A stretch of 64,000 bases of DNA from Bernardetia sp042180575 (GCF_042180575.1 NZ_CP170094.1:930001-994000), one strand, 5' to 3'; positions 1-9,908 are shown, numbered from the stretch's first letter. Program-made: numbers and translations. Notes: generated by a model from the sequence alone, not told the origin.

Positions 1-1
1 T

Positions 2-1702
2 CGTGGACAGTTTGAAGAGCGTATGAAAGCTGTTATGAGTGAATTAGAAAAAAATAGAGATATTATTCTTTTCATTGATGAGCTTCATACAATAGTTGGC
101 GCAGGTGGCGCATCGGGTTCTTTGGATGCTTCGAATATGTTCAAACCTGCTTTAGCTCGTGGTGAAATACAATGTATTGGTGCGACGACTTTAGACGAAT
201 ATCGTCAGTATATTGAAAAAGATGGTGCATTAGCTCGTCGTTTTCAAATGGTTATGATTGAGCCTACTGATGTAGAAGAAACAATTCAAATCTTAGATAA
301 TATCAAAGACAAGTACGAATCTCATCACCACGTAAAGTATGATGAAGAAGCAATTAAAGCTTGTGTAACGCTTTCAGAACGTTATATTACAGACCGTTTC
401 TTGCCTGATAAAGCGATTGATGTTTTGGATGAAGCTGGTGCAAGAGTGCATATCAATAATATTCACGTTCCAGAAGAAATCACGAAACTAGAGGCTGATA
501 TCGAAGACGTAAAAGTAGAAAAAAATCAAGTTGTCAAAAGTCAAAAATACGAAGAGGCTGCACAACTTAGAGATAAAGAAAAACGCTTGATTGAAAAATT
601 AGAGCGTGCAAAATACAAGTGGGAACACGAAACACGCAAAATGACTTATCCAGTTACAGAAGATAATATCGGAGAAGTAATTGCGATGATGACAGGAATC
701 CCAGTAAAACGTATTACACAAAGCGAAGGACAAAAGATTTTGGAAATGAAAGAAGCCTTGACAGGAAAGGTTATCGGACAAGACCAAGCTGTTGTCAAAC
801 TTACAAAAGCAATTCAGCGTACTCGTGTAGGCTTAAAAGACCCAAATAAACCAATCGGTTCGTTTGTTTTCTTAGGACCAACAGGTGTAGGTAAAACAGA
901 ATTAGCTAAAGTGTTAGCTACTTATCTTTTTGACCGTCCAGATGCGCTTATTCGTATCGATATGAGTGAGTATATGGAGAAATTCTCTATCTCTCGTTTG
1001 GTAGGTGCGCCTCCAGGATATGTCGGTTATGAAGAAGGTGGACAGCTTACTGAAAAAGTTCGTCGTAAACCATATAGTGTTATTTTACTTGATGAAATTG
1101 AGAAAGCACACCCAGATGTTTTCAATATTTTATTACAAGTTTTGGATGATGGAATCCTTACTGATGGCTTAGGTCGTAGAGTAGATTTCAGAAATACTAT
1201 CATTATCATGACTTCAAATATTGGAGTTCGTCAGCTTAAAGATTTTGGTGCAGGTGTAGGATTTTCTACTCAAGCAAAACAAGAAATAGGCGATGATTTG
1301 ATGAAAGATACTATTCAGAAAGCACTCAAAAAAGCTTTTTCTCCAGAGTTTTTGAATCGTCTTGATGATGTAATTGTCTTTAATTCTCTTGAAAGAGAGC
1401 ATATCCACAAAATTATTGATATTTCTTTGGGTAAATTATTCCATCGTATCAAACTTTTGGGATATGAGGTAGAGCTTACAGAAGCTGCAAAAGACTTTTT
1501 ATCAGAAAAAGGATTTGATAAACAGTACGGAGCAAGACCACTGAACCGAGCCATCCAAAAATACTTGGAAGACCCAGTTGCAGAGGAGCTTTTGAAAGGC
1601 GAAGTACAGGAAGGCGATACACTAATGGCAGACCACAAAGAAGGCGAGCCAGAACTGACTGTCAAAATCAAAAAACAAAAAACGAAAAAAACAGAGGAAT
1701 AA
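2..1702 (+). CDS. clpC: ATP-dependent Clp protease ATP-binding subunit ClpC (3' part, runs off the left edge)
   Basis: AAA+ unfoldase of the Clp/Hsp100 family, which feeds proteins to the ClpP protease in the cytoplasm. The window holds the last ~566 residues, because the frame is open to the left edge and already reads RGQFEERMKAV, a typical ClpC segment after the first Walker A. Visible parts are the end of AAA module 1 (Walker B region ILFIDELHT, arginine finger region ALARRFQ), a UVR-like helical middle segment (KYEEAAQLRDKEKRLIEKLE) that separates ClpC from ClpA and ClpB, and AAA module 2 with Walker A GPTGVGKTE, Walker B VILLDEIEKAHPD and the C-terminal D2-small domain (YGARPLNRAIQKY). 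A strong stem-loop follows the stop. The methionine at base 23 is internal and is not the true start. Identification is firm; the N-domain lies outside the window. Confidence 0.96.
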   Translation, partial: RGQFEERMKAVMSELEKNRDIILFIDELHTIVGAGGASGSLDASNMFKPALARGEIQCIGATTLDEYRQYIEKDGALARRFQMVMIEPTDVEETIQILDNIKDKYESHHHVKYDEEAIKACVTLSERYITDRFLPDKAIDVLDEAGARVHINNIHVPEEITKLEADIEDVKVEKNQVVKSQKYEEAAQLRDKEKRLIEKLERAKYKWEHETRKMTYPVTEDNIGEVIAMMTGIPVKRITQSEGQKILEMKEALTGKVIGQDQAVVKLTKAIQRTRVGLKDPNKPIGSFVFLGPTGVGKTELAKVLATYLFDRPDALIRIDMSEYMEKFSISRLVGAPPGYVGYEEGGQLTEKVRRKPYSVILLDEIEKAHPDVFNILLQVLDDGILTDGLGRRVDFRNTIIIMTSNIGVRQLKDFGAGVGFSTQAKQEIGDDLMKDTIQKALKKAFSPEFLNRLDDVIVFNSLEREHIHKIIDISLGKLFHRIKLLGYEVELTEAAKDFLSEKGFDKQYGARPLNRAIQKYLEDPVAEELLKGEVQEGDTLMADHKEGEPELTVKIKKQKTKKTEE

Positions 1703-1735
1703 GTAAAACTTAAATTCTCGTTTTTATACAACTAG

Positions 1736-1771
1736 AAAATCCCTTTTCAATTTATTTTGAGAAGGGATTTT
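1736..1771. terminator. Stem-loop terminator between clpC and the rof-like gene
   Basis: The arms AAAATCCCTT (1736-1745) and AAGGGATTTT (1762-1771) pair perfectly. Further pairing of TCAA with TTGA inside leaves a loop of about 6 bases. The T-rich right flank and A-rich left flank let it work for both convergent genes. Confidence 0.8.
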
Positions 1772-1794
1772 CTGTTTTGATGAGTTTTGTAAAC

Positions 1795-2088
1795 CTATAT
1801 TCTACACGAATCTCCATCTTTAGGAACTTCTATTCCATCAATATCAATCAGTCTATCCAAACAAATTTTGATGTTGTGTTTTTCTACTTCTGAGTTTTCT
1901 ATAACTTCAAAAATCATAAATTCTTCTCCATTTTTGGTTTCCAAGTTCTTCACTTTTATTTCTTGATTGATAATTGTATCATAATCTGTATCTAAATAAT
2001 TGATTTTTACAGTTTTTTGAGTTGTGGCAAAGGCTTCTAAGTTATCATAAAAACCACAATCAATAGGAGTATATTTTTTGTTCTGCAT
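1795..2088 (-). CDS. Rof-like (Rho-binding antiterminator family) small protein
   Basis: A protein of about 97 residues whose start, after MQNK, reads KYTPIDCGFYDNLEAFAT. This matches the Rof/YaeO family signature (Y-x-P-I-x-C-x-x-Y-D-x-L-E-A). In Escherichia coli, Rof binds Rho and reduces Rho-dependent termination. The rest is a run of short beta strands (VKINYLD, EIKVKNLETKNGEEFMIF) and a closing IRLD-like CLDRLIDID segment, as expected for the small Sm-like barrel. I chose the ATG at 2088 because the family similarity begins there. An in-frame ATG at 2139 would add 17 residues with no family likeness. The gene stands alone between two stem-loops. Family membership is probable; antitermination activity is inferred from the family only. 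Confidence 0.65.
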   Translation of the reverse strand: MQNKKYTPIDCGFYDNLEAFATTQKTVKINYLDTDYDTIINQEIKVKNLETKNGEEFMIFEVIENSEVEKHNIKICLDRLIDIDGIEVPKDGDSCRI

Positions 2089-2173
2089 TATGTGAAAGTT
2101 GAGGTTTTGTAATTGTACTTCATTATTACGAAAAAACAATAATGAGGGTTTGAATAAAACCTCAAATCAAATT

Positions 2174-2216
2174 AAAAGACCTTTTATATAGCTTATGGCT
2201 ACATAAAAGGTCTTTT
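2174..2216. terminator. Stem-loop after the CUB/Ig adhesin gene
   Basis: Perfect 14-bp arms, AAAAGACCTTTTAT (2174-2187) and ATAAAAGGTCTTTT (2203-2216), lie just beyond the stop codon of the minus-strand gene ending at 2240. A smaller hairpin (GAGGGTTT/AAACCTC type) sits nearby at about 2144-2165. Confidence 0.75.
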
Positions 2217-2239
2217 GAGATACAGATAAATTGATGATT

Positions 2240-5200
2240 TTATTGTCTTACGACCTTGACTACTTCTCTTCCTTTTTCGGTAGTTAATGTCAAAATATAA
2301 ACTCCAGCAGGCAGGTTGGACAAAGAAAGTGTCTTTTCAATTACTTGTGAGCTTGGAATTTCGATCGTTTTATTTATCAATTCTACTCCTTTTGTATCAT
2401 AGAGTTGAAGAGAAACTTTCTTTGAATTAGGATAAAACATACGAATTGTAACGTTATCCAAAGTCGGATTTGGATAAACTCCTAATAATCCTTTTTCACT
2501 AGAAATTGTATTTTCTCTAACTAAATAAACAACATTTGAATAGCTTTCTTCACCATTGGTAGAGACATCTTTCAAACGATAATACATTTTTTGTTGAGGC
2601 TCTGTATGCAAAAATTCATAATTTGAAGGTTTTTGATTTGGGTTTTGTCTATTGATTTCAAAAAATGTAATTCCATCTACTGATGCTTCTAAAGAGAAGT
2701 ATTCTACATCTTTTTCCATTGCAGTTTCCCAAAAAAGTCTGTTTCCTTCATCTTCTACTACTCCATCAAATAATTTGAGTTCGATAGGCAATAAATCAAA
2801 TTCTTCAATGTAAAGAATAATATCATCTGCTTGAGAACTTCCATCATAATTCAAACCAGTAAAAAATGCTTTTCCATCAATCTGAATATAATAAGTTGTA
2901 CCTGCTGTCATAGCAACTGTTGGAACCTCAGAGTACAATGCACTAGGAAGACTTGTATTTGTATTGTCATCACTACAAGCAAGTTGAGTAAGTACAGGGA
3001 GAGCAGGACATGTCGCTGAATTAGTATAAATAGCAATTTCAGAATCAAAGAATCCTCCAGTTGCTGGGAAAGTTGCATCTGTTCCTTCTGCAATTCGGAC
3101 TACATAATCAGAAGTTGTAGGAGCAGTAAAAGCAGTCCAAATGGATTGATCTACTTGGTTAGTAGCTCCTGTAAAACAAGAACCTCCTGTTTCGCCTACT
3201 TCTAAAGTCGCACATTCGTTTGTGAAAGGACCATTATTTCCTAAGAAAACAGGTTCTGCACTACAAAAATCATCATAAGGAGCATTACTAATAGAAATAG
3301 TTCCTAAAGAAACAGGACAACCATTTTGATCTGTAATTTGAACTGTGTAAGTTCCTGTGGCTACGCCTGTGAAGTTTGCATCATTTCCTAAAGCTACGCT
3401 TCTACTATCAACTACGTTACTTCCTCCATCTAATAAATCTACTGTATAGTTTGTACTTGCTCCTCCTTCTCTATCTTGTTGGAATCTAGGCAAACCACCT
3501 TCAATATCAGTAATACTAAAGTCAGCAGCACACCCTGTTGGTAGAGTAGCCGTAATTTCTGGTAATAATTTTACTTCAAAAGGAAACCAAAAGGAACAAC
3601 TATTTACAAAAGAAGGGTCTGGCGCACCTGCTACTCCTGTTGTTGCATAAATATTCCAAATCTGGTTATCTGCAAACATACTTCCATCATTAGTAAAGGT
3701 AAGTTGATTATTATCTACCCCTCCTAAGTTTGTAGTTACATAATCACTTGTAGCAAGGTTATCAAGAGTAAAGTTATTACGAATATTAAAAGGTGTATTA
3801 GGATTATCAGAGTGAACAAAATACAACTCTTCTCCTGTAAGTCCTCCAAAGGTATAAGAGTTATCTACTGCTCCAAGTGTAATGGCATCATTATAACAAA
3901 TATAATTATTGCCAAAATTAGTAGTTCCAGTACTTGAAAACACTTGATTTCCGAAGAAAGCATCACAATCTACAATCTCACAATTGGTTGGGTTATTTCC
4001 ATTAATGGTATTTGCTGTGATATTAAATCCATTTCCTTGATCGCCAAAATCATCTACCATCATTACATAAAATTCTCCTATAATTACAGGTAATTCATTA
4101 GAATATACTTGCCCTCCTGCACCTTCTGAATCGTTGTCTCCTAATGTACTTAATCCTGTAACACCTCTTGTGGCTGAATAATTACATCGTATTGGCGCAC
4201 CCATACCTGCATTATCTCCAGCCAAACAAGGAATATCGCCATAACTCGCAAAAGGTCCCCATATTGCAAAATCATAGTCGTCATTAGGCACAACAGGATT
4301 GATATCAAATTCAAAATCCCCTGTTGCAGCAATTTCTAGGTAGAACCATTTTACATTATTATATGCAGCACAACCATTATTTATAGTCCCATTTTGTGTA
4401 CCTGCACCACCACCACCTGTTGGGAATGCGTATGTTAAATCTGTACAAAGAGGCACAGCACCAATACAATCAACAGCAGCAGGGTCATCAGGGGTAGTAC
4501 AAGAAATAGTAGAGGTAAATCCATCTCCTGTATTACTACCATTTGCATCAAAACGAACTGTAATACAACCAGAGGCATCTTGTGATTTAACTGTAAATGA
4601 ACGTCCGTTATCTCCATCATCAAACGTCAAATCAGCAGCTCCTGCTTGTGTATCTGAAAGCCAAATTTCTATATTATCACCTGTTCCTAAATCAATGTTA
4701 TCAAAAGTAAGTTGAAGAGCTTGCCCTGCTTCTGGACAAAGTGTAATTACTTCGTCATAGTTATTAGGATAGTTAGCAGGATATGTATCATGACTTGTAA
4801 ATGTACCTCCACAATTATTTCCTACATTTGGGTCAGAAGTATCAAACTGACAATCATCATCCATTGTCATTGTTACCTCGTCGGTAAAACTACAACCTCC
4901 ACTCACTGTAGAAGTCCAACGGAAAGTATAAGTTCCTGTAACCATTCCTGTTACTACGGCATTTGGATTCAAATCATTAGAAAAGGTAGGTGTATTAGGT
5001 CCTGAAACAACCGTCCATTGTCCACCTGTCGAAGTTTGTGCATTCAGAGTAACTTCTGTCCCACAAATAGTTCGGTCTGTTCCTGCTGAAAATAAAGTAC
5101 GAGTTAGATTACAAGTAGGGTCAGCAGCATTTCTTAGTTCTATCTCTAAAGGAGAGTTTGCATTCAATAAACCAGTTAGGGTTACTGTTTGAGGGTTTGT

Positions 5201-7444
5201 TCCATATGCTTGAGTAGTCTGTAAAGCACCATTTATATAAACTTCATAATTGGGAGTAGCTGAGATTGCACTAAAACCAATAGTTAGATCATAAATTGTT
5301 GGATTACTTCCTGCACAGTTATTAACTGTAAAATTATTAAATGCCCATCCACATGTACAGGAGACAATAGCTCTCCACCCAGGTCTTACTATACTACCAT
5401 TAGCATTAAAATCTAAGGTAAGAGAACCATCTATCGCAGTTGAGGTAACAGTTATTGGGAGAGCTGTTCCTGAGGCACTTACTAACAATGGGAAAGCGGT
5501 ACTATTTCCATCGTATATTCTTAAAATATCAGTGCCATTTTCTGTATTAAATTCTGTAAAAGTAATACTAACTTTTGAGCCTGTAACACTTGGAAAAATG
5601 GTTAGTGTTCCGTCTCCATTATTTGCGTAATCTCCAAGGCTACCACCAGAGTCAAATAAAGTAGCATCACACGTAGTAACAGAAGATGTACCAACAGGCA
5701 TAGTCACACAGTTGTTGATCATTGTTACGGCAACTGTACTAGAATTAGAAGAAGCACAACTAACAGAACTTACCACAGCACGATAAGTTGTGTTTACAGC
5801 AGGATTTACAGTTTCTGTATCTGTTATAGCTCCTACAATATCACTAAATGTAACACCTCCATTGGTAGATTGTTGCCATTGTATGCTAGAGCCATTTTGT
5901 CCTGTTAGGCTTAATGTAACAGCTTCGCCACTACAAACACTAGCATCTGAAATAGTAGCTGTACCACCTACAGTAGGGCAAGGATTAAAACAGGAAATTG
6001 CAATCTCAAAACCAGTGTTAGTAGTATTACCATTTGAGGTAAATCGTAATGTAAGAGAGCCATCTGCTGCTGTAGAAGTAAGTACAGGTGGAGAAATATT
6101 TCCAGAAAAATCTCCTATTTGAGTTGCTCCTATAGTATTTCCATCAAATACTCGTAGTCTATCTGAAGTTGCTTGCGTATTGAATGAAGTAAAAGTCAAT
6201 CGCACAAAGTTTCCTACCACATCTGGAAAAATAGTAATTGTTCCATCTTCATTATCAGTATAATTTCCACTATCACCACCTGAATCAAATAAAGTAGAAT
6301 TACAAGTTGTTAATGTAGTAGTGCCTGTTGGAGGAATCACAGAGCAATTATCCATTGTAACAGAAACTGTATTTGAGTTTGAACTATTTGGTAAACAAGT
6401 AATATTACTTACCACAGCACGATAAATCGTATTAACAGTAGGGTTGACTATTTCAGTATCTGTTGTAGCTCCTACAATATCAGTAAAAATAGTTCCTCCA
6501 TCAGTAGATGCTTGCCATTGTATAGATGAGCTATTTTGTCCTGTTAGACTTAAGGTAATATTTTCACCCAAACAAGCAGTATTATCTGAAATAGCAGCCG
6601 TTCCTGCGACTATTGGACAAGGCGAACTAACACAAGAAATTTCAGCCTCCCAGCCTGCTTCTGTTACAAATCCATCTGAAATAAACTCAAAAGTAAGACT
6701 ACCACTAGCATCTGTAGATGTAAATGTAGGAGGAAGAGTAGTTCCACAAAAAGTTCCTAAAACAGGAGATGCTGTAGTTGGTCCATCATAAATTATTAAC
6801 CTGTCAAAATTACAAGTTGCTTGATTTTCTACATCAAAAGATGTAAAGGTTACACTAATTTTATCAGTTGGAGAAGTCGGATTAAATGTATGAACAAAAT
6901 TTTCATCATCATTATACTCTCCACCACTACCACCAGAATCAAAAAATTCTGAAAAACAAGTAGTAGTACTTCCATTAGACATATTTAATGAAGGTGGTAC
7001 ACAAGAAATGGCTGCTTCCCAACCATATCTAGTATTATTATTGTCCGAAGTGAATCGAAAAGTAAGTGAGCCATCAATAGTAGTTGAGGTATAGACTTGA
7101 GTGCCTGTAAGACCCGTTCCTAGGTTACCTGACAGAGTAGCTAATAAAGTTCCTGTTACACCATTTCCATCAAAAATTTCTAAAAAATCATTAGCATTTC
7201 TTGTTCTAAAACGTTCAAAATCAATCTGTATTTTATTTCCTGCTACGGCTGGAGAGAATGTATATACAAAACTTTCATTATTGGAATAGCTATTTCCACC
7301 ACCACCACTTCCACCAGAATCAAAAAAATCTGTTCCACAAGTAGTAGAGCTACCATCAGACATATTTACTTGAGCATAAAGGGACTGCCAACTAAATAGA
7401 AGGGTAAGAGAAAAACAAAGTAGTAATCGTATAAGTAACTGCAT
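2240..7444 (-). CDS. Secreted multi-CUB/Ig-like protein with a type IX secretion C-terminal sorting domain
   Basis: A 1734-residue extracellular protein. Residues 1-24 are a signal peptide ending LYAQ. CUB-type units follow at about 30-148, 153-272, 378-484 and 583-696, each starting near a TTC-x(4)-DSGG motif and ending GWEAxISC or similar. A fifth CUB-like unit lies near 885-995. Between them are two Ig/PKD-like modules (CPIVAGTAAIS and CPTVGGTATIS, each ending with YRAVVS). The last ~80 residues (GVYPNPTLDNVTIRM to the C-terminal VVKVVRQ) form a type A sorting domain recognised by the type IX secretion system, so the product should be exported and attached to the surface or released. The many paired cysteines and GSLTFRFTS repeats suggest adhesion or glycan/protein binding. 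The repeats are visible in the DNA too: 5790-5960 resembles 6420-6600. The specific ligand is unknown. Confidence 0.9.
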   Translation of the reverse strand: MQLLIRLLLCFSLTLLFSWQSLYAQVNMSDGSSTTCGTDFFDSGGSGGGGNSYSNNESFVYTFSPAVAGNKIQIDFERFRTRNANDFLEIFDGNGVTGTLLATLSGNLGTGLTGTQVYTSTTIDGSLTFRFTSDNNNTRYGWEAAISCVPPSLNMSNGSTTTCFSEFFDSGGSGGEYNDDENFVHTFNPTSPTDKISVTFTSFDVENQATCNFDRLIIYDGPTTASPVLGTFCGTTLPPTFTSTDASGSLTFEFISDGFVTEAGWEAEISCVSSPCPIVAGTAAISDNTACLGENITLSLTGQNSSSIQWQASTDGGTIFTDIVGATTDTEIVNPTVNTIYRAVVSNITCLPNSSNSNTVSVTMDNCSVIPPTGTTTLTTCNSTLFDSGGDSGNYTDNEDGTITIFPDVVGNFVRLTFTSFNTQATSDRLRVFDGNTIGATQIGDFSGNISPPVLTSTAADGSLTLRFTSNGNTTNTGFEIAISCFNPCPTVGGTATISDASVCSGEAVTLSLTGQNGSSIQWQQSTNGGVTFSDIVGAITDTETVNPAVNTTYRAVVSSVSCASSNSSTVAVTMINNCVTMPVGTSSVTTCDATLFDSGGSLGDYANNGDGTLTIFPSVTGSKVSITFTEFNTENGTDILRIYDGNSTAFPLLVSASGTALPITVTSTAIDGSLTLDFNANGSIVRPGWRAIVSCTCGWAFNNFTVNNCAGSNPTIYDLTIGFSAISATPNYEVYINGALQTTQAYGTNPQTVTLTGLLNANSPLEIELRNAADPTCNLTRTLFSAGTDRTICGTEVTLNAQTSTGGQWTVVSGPNTPTFSNDLNPNAVVTGMVTGTYTFRWTSTVSGGCSFTDEVTMTMDDDCQFDTSDPNVGNNCGGTFTSHDTYPANYPNNYDEVITLCPEAGQALQLTFDNIDLGTGDNIEIWLSDTQAGAADLTFDDGDNGRSFTVKSQDASGCITVRFDANGSNTGDGFTSTISCTTPDDPAAVDCIGAVPLCTDLTYAFPTGGGGAGTQNGTINNGCAAYNNVKWFYLEIAATGDFEFDINPVVPNDDYDFAIWGPFASYGDIPCLAGDNAGMGAPIRCNYSATRGVTGLSTLGDNDSEGAGGQVYSNELPVIIGEFYVMMVDDFGDQGNGFNITANTINGNNPTNCEIVDCDAFFGNQVFSSTGTTNFGNNYICYNDAITLGAVDNSYTFGGLTGEELYFVHSDNPNTPFNIRNNFTLDNLATSDYVTTNLGGVDNNQLTFTNDGSMFADNQIWNIYATTGVAGAPDPSFVNSCSFWFPFEVKLLPEITATLPTGCAADFSITDIEGGLPRFQQDREGGASTNYTVDLLDGGSNVVDSRSVALGNDANFTGVATGTYTVQITDQNGCPVSLGTISISNAPYDDFCSAEPVFLGNNGPFTNECATLEVGETGGSCFTGATNQVDQSIWTAFTAPTTSDYVVRIAEGTDATFPATGGFFDSEIAIYTNSATCPALPVLTQLACSDDNTNTSLPSALYSEVPTVAMTAGTTYYIQIDGKAFFTGLNYDGSSQADDIILYIEEFDLLPIELKLFDGVVEDEGNRLFWETAMEKDVEYFSLEASVDGITFFEINRQNPNQKPSNYEFLHTEPQQKMYYRLKDVSTNGEESYSNVVYLVRENTISSEKGLLGVYPNPTLDNVTIRMFYPNSKKVSLQLYDTKGVELINKTIEIPSSQVIEKTLSLSNLPAGVYILTLTTEKGREVVKVVRQ

Positions 7445-7814
7445 AGTAAAATCGTTGAAGATAAACAGGAAAAGAGTAAAATAGTTTTTTATATCTTTAA
7501 AAATCGTTAATAATTTCGCAAGATGCTATTTTTATTTGGAATATAAAGCATTGATGTAGTAAAAACATTGATTTTGCATTTTTATACAAAATTTTTTTAT
7601 TATGGTTAGCAAACTTCACTAAAAACATAACAAGTTTAATAATCAACTTCATATTTGTTTGCTTGCTCAAATTTATCGAACTTTGGATAATAAAAAAATG
7701 ATATTTTGACAAGGCAATTATTTTCAGATTTTGATTGTAGGTATGAAAAAGCTGCCTTCATAATCCGTAATTAGCTTTGCTGCTTTGTCAGGTCGTAATC
7801 CGTAATTCCTCTTT
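7445..7814. other. Divergent spacer between the CUB adhesin and mutL
   Basis: This AT-rich stretch should hold the promoters of both divergent genes, but I could not fix a convincing -33/-7 pair. A short direct repeat TAATCCGTAATT occurs near 7761 and again near 7796, just before mutL. It belongs to the CGTAATT-type repeats seen elsewhere in the window. A 71-codon open frame on the minus strand here has no coding character. Confidence 0.5.
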
Positions 7815-9908
7815 ATGTTAGACATTATCCGTTTGCTTCCCGAATCACTTGCCAATCAAATTGCTGCTGGAGAAGTTGTGCAACGTCCTGCTTCTGTGGT
7901 AAAAGAAATGCTAGAAAACTCTGTTGATGCAGAAGCAAGCACAATAGAACTTGTTTTGCAAGATGCAGGAAAAGCCCTCATTCAAGTCATTGATAATGGA
8001 AAAGGAATGTCTGAAACAGATGCTAGAATGTGTTTTGAAAGACATGCGACTTCAAAAATAATTACGCAAGATGATTTGTATAACATCCGAACGTTTGGTT
8101 TTAGAGGAGAGGCAATGGCTTCGATTGCTGCCGTTGCACAGGTCGAACTTCGTTCACGACAAGAAGACCAAGAAATAGGAACTTTGATTTATATTGAAGG
8201 CTCAGAAGTAAAAAAACACGAACCAACAGCGACACAAAAAGGAACTTCTTTGGCTGTCAAAAACCTATTTTTTAATACCCCAGCAAGACGAAAATTTTTG
8301 AAATCTAATTCGGTAGAGCTTCGTCATATCACACAAGAGTTTGAGCGAGTTGCACTTGCAAATCCTCATATTAATTTTTCTATGCACCACAATAATCAAG
8401 AAGTGTATAACCTCAAAGAAGGAAAGTTAGCACGTCGAATTGTGGCAATGTTTGGGAAAAGCTATCAATCAAACCTTCTTACCTGTCAAGAAGATGTAGA
8501 AACCATCAAACTTTTAGGTTATGTAGGCAAACCACAAGCAGCCAAAAAAACAAAAGGAAATCAGTATTTTTTTGTCAATAATCGCTTTATAAAAAGTGGT
8601 TATTTGCATCATGCTGTCATGACGGCTTACGAAGGACTTTTGCCAAAAGACGCACATCCTTTTTATGTTTTATTTATCGAAATTGACCCAAAAAAAATTG
8701 ATATAAATGTACACCCCACCAAAACAGAAATAAAGTTTGATGATGAAAGAACCGTTTATGTCGTGGTTCAATCGGCTGTCAAACAGGCTTTGGGAGTTCA
8801 TCAAGTAGTTTCTCCTTTGGATTTTGATACAGATACTAATTTTTTAAATCCTTCAAATTATCATGGTAATACTCTTGATACTAATAGTGGCGAGTTGGAA
8901 GATGAAAATGAAGAAGAACCAAGAACTTTTTTATCTGATTTTTCAAAGTATGATAATCAAGACTCAGAAAAATCAGATGATTTTATTGGTAGATACGACA
9001 AGGAAGAAAATAAAGGTAAATATGGTGATTATATCAATGAGCCGTTTAATAGAAAAAAAGATTTAAAAAATTACGAGCGACCAGAACCCACAGAAAGACA
9101 AAAAAGCAATCAGAAAAACTGGGAAAGAATTTATTTGAATGATGAACAGCGAGAGGAATTAGGAAATGGGAATGAAAAGGAATTAGGAAATGAGAATGAA
9201 ATTTCCCCAGTTCCAAACTTCCAATCCTCAAACCCTGTAACATTCAGAAGTTCTGCCAATAACCTTTCAAAAACAGAGTTAGAAGCTGAAATAAAATCAT
9301 CTAAATCAAAAATTTCAACTAGCGACAAACGTCATGTTTTTTGGGTAGCCAATCGTTTTGTGGCTAGTCCAACTAAATCGGGAATGATTTTGATTGATGC
9401 CTCGGCTGCTCATGAGCGTATTTTGTACGAACGTTATGAACAAAGAATTGCAAAAAGCACAAATAATATAGCCACTTCTCAACAAATTCTTTTTCCTCCG
9501 ACACTTACTTTTTCGGTCGTAGATTATGAACTTTTGAAGGAAGTTTTGCCCGAACTCAAAAATTTAGGTTTTTCGATAGAAATTGATAAAAAATTAGAAA
9601 CCAAACAACAAATCAGATTGATTGGTCTTCCTGCTGATTTGCTCAAAGAAAAGGGAGAGTCTATCTTAGAAGCACTTTTAGAGCAGTTTAAGTACAATCA
9701 AACGACTATCAAAATTCCGAAACGAGAAAATATTTTGCGTGCCTTTGCCAAACGTGCCTCTATGCAAGCAAAAAATTATTTTTCTACCGAAGAAATGCAG
9801 AGTCTTATTGATGAGCTTTTCGCCTGTCAGCAGCCCAACTATACACCTGATGGAAAGAAAATATTTATGCTTTTGGATACCGAGATGATTGAGCAGTTGT
9901 TTTTGTAG
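7815..9908 (+). CDS. mutL: DNA mismatch repair protein MutL
   Basis: MutL couples mismatch recognition by MutS to strand removal. The N-terminal GHKL ATPase is complete: ANQIAAGEVVQRP, the ENSVDA magnesium/ATP motif, DNGKGM and TFGFRGEA. It is followed by the transducer domain with NVHPTKTEIKF. A long acidic, low-complexity linker (about 350-500) contains a repeated ELGNxNE unit, visible as a direct DNA repeat near 9155-9200. The C-terminal dimerisation domain keeps AHERILYE. The start of the endonuclease motif reads DASA instead of DQHA, and the usual CPHGRP zinc motif is replaced by FACQQPNYTPDGKK. The latter is common in this phylum, as I recall, and suggests the protein has no metal-dependent nuclease activity. 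Length 697 is slightly above usual because of the linker. The ATG follows closely on a CGTAATT-type repeat. Confidence 0.95.
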   Translation: MLDIIRLLPESLANQIAAGEVVQRPASVVKEMLENSVDAEASTIELVLQDAGKALIQVIDNGKGMSETDARMCFERHATSKIITQDDLYNIRTFGFRGEAMASIAAVAQVELRSRQEDQEIGTLIYIEGSEVKKHEPTATQKGTSLAVKNLFFNTPARRKFLKSNSVELRHITQEFERVALANPHINFSMHHNNQEVYNLKEGKLARRIVAMFGKSYQSNLLTCQEDVETIKLLGYVGKPQAAKKTKGNQYFFVNNRFIKSGYLHHAVMTAYEGLLPKDAHPFYVLFIEIDPKKIDINVHPTKTEIKFDDERTVYVVVQSAVKQALGVHQVVSPLDFDTDTNFLNPSNYHGNTLDTNSGELEDENEEEPRTFLSDFSKYDNQDSEKSDDFIGRYDKEENKGKYGDYINEPFNRKKDLKNYERPEPTERQKSNQKNWERIYLNDEQREELGNGNEKELGNENEISPVPNFQSSNPVTFRSSANNLSKTELEAEIKSSKSKISTSDKRHVFWVANRFVASPTKSGMILIDASAAHERILYERYEQRIAKSTNNIATSQQILFPPTLTFSVVDYELLKEVLPELKNLGFSIEIDKKLETKQQIRLIGLPADLLKEKGESILEALLEQFKYNQTTIKIPKRENILRAFAKRASMQAKNYFSTEEMQSLIDELFACQQPNYTPDGKKIFMLLDTEMIEQLFL

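Noticed and set aside
5790..6791. Two plus-strand open frames of 110 and 115 codons inside the CUB gene
   Set aside because: They are antisense shadows of the duplicated Ig modules; their likeness to each other comes from the repeat on the coding strand.
7497..7712. 71-codon open frame on the minus strand upstream of the CUB adhesin
   Set aside because: Lys/Phe/Ile-rich composition of AT-rich spacer, no family likeness, and it occupies the divergent promoter region.
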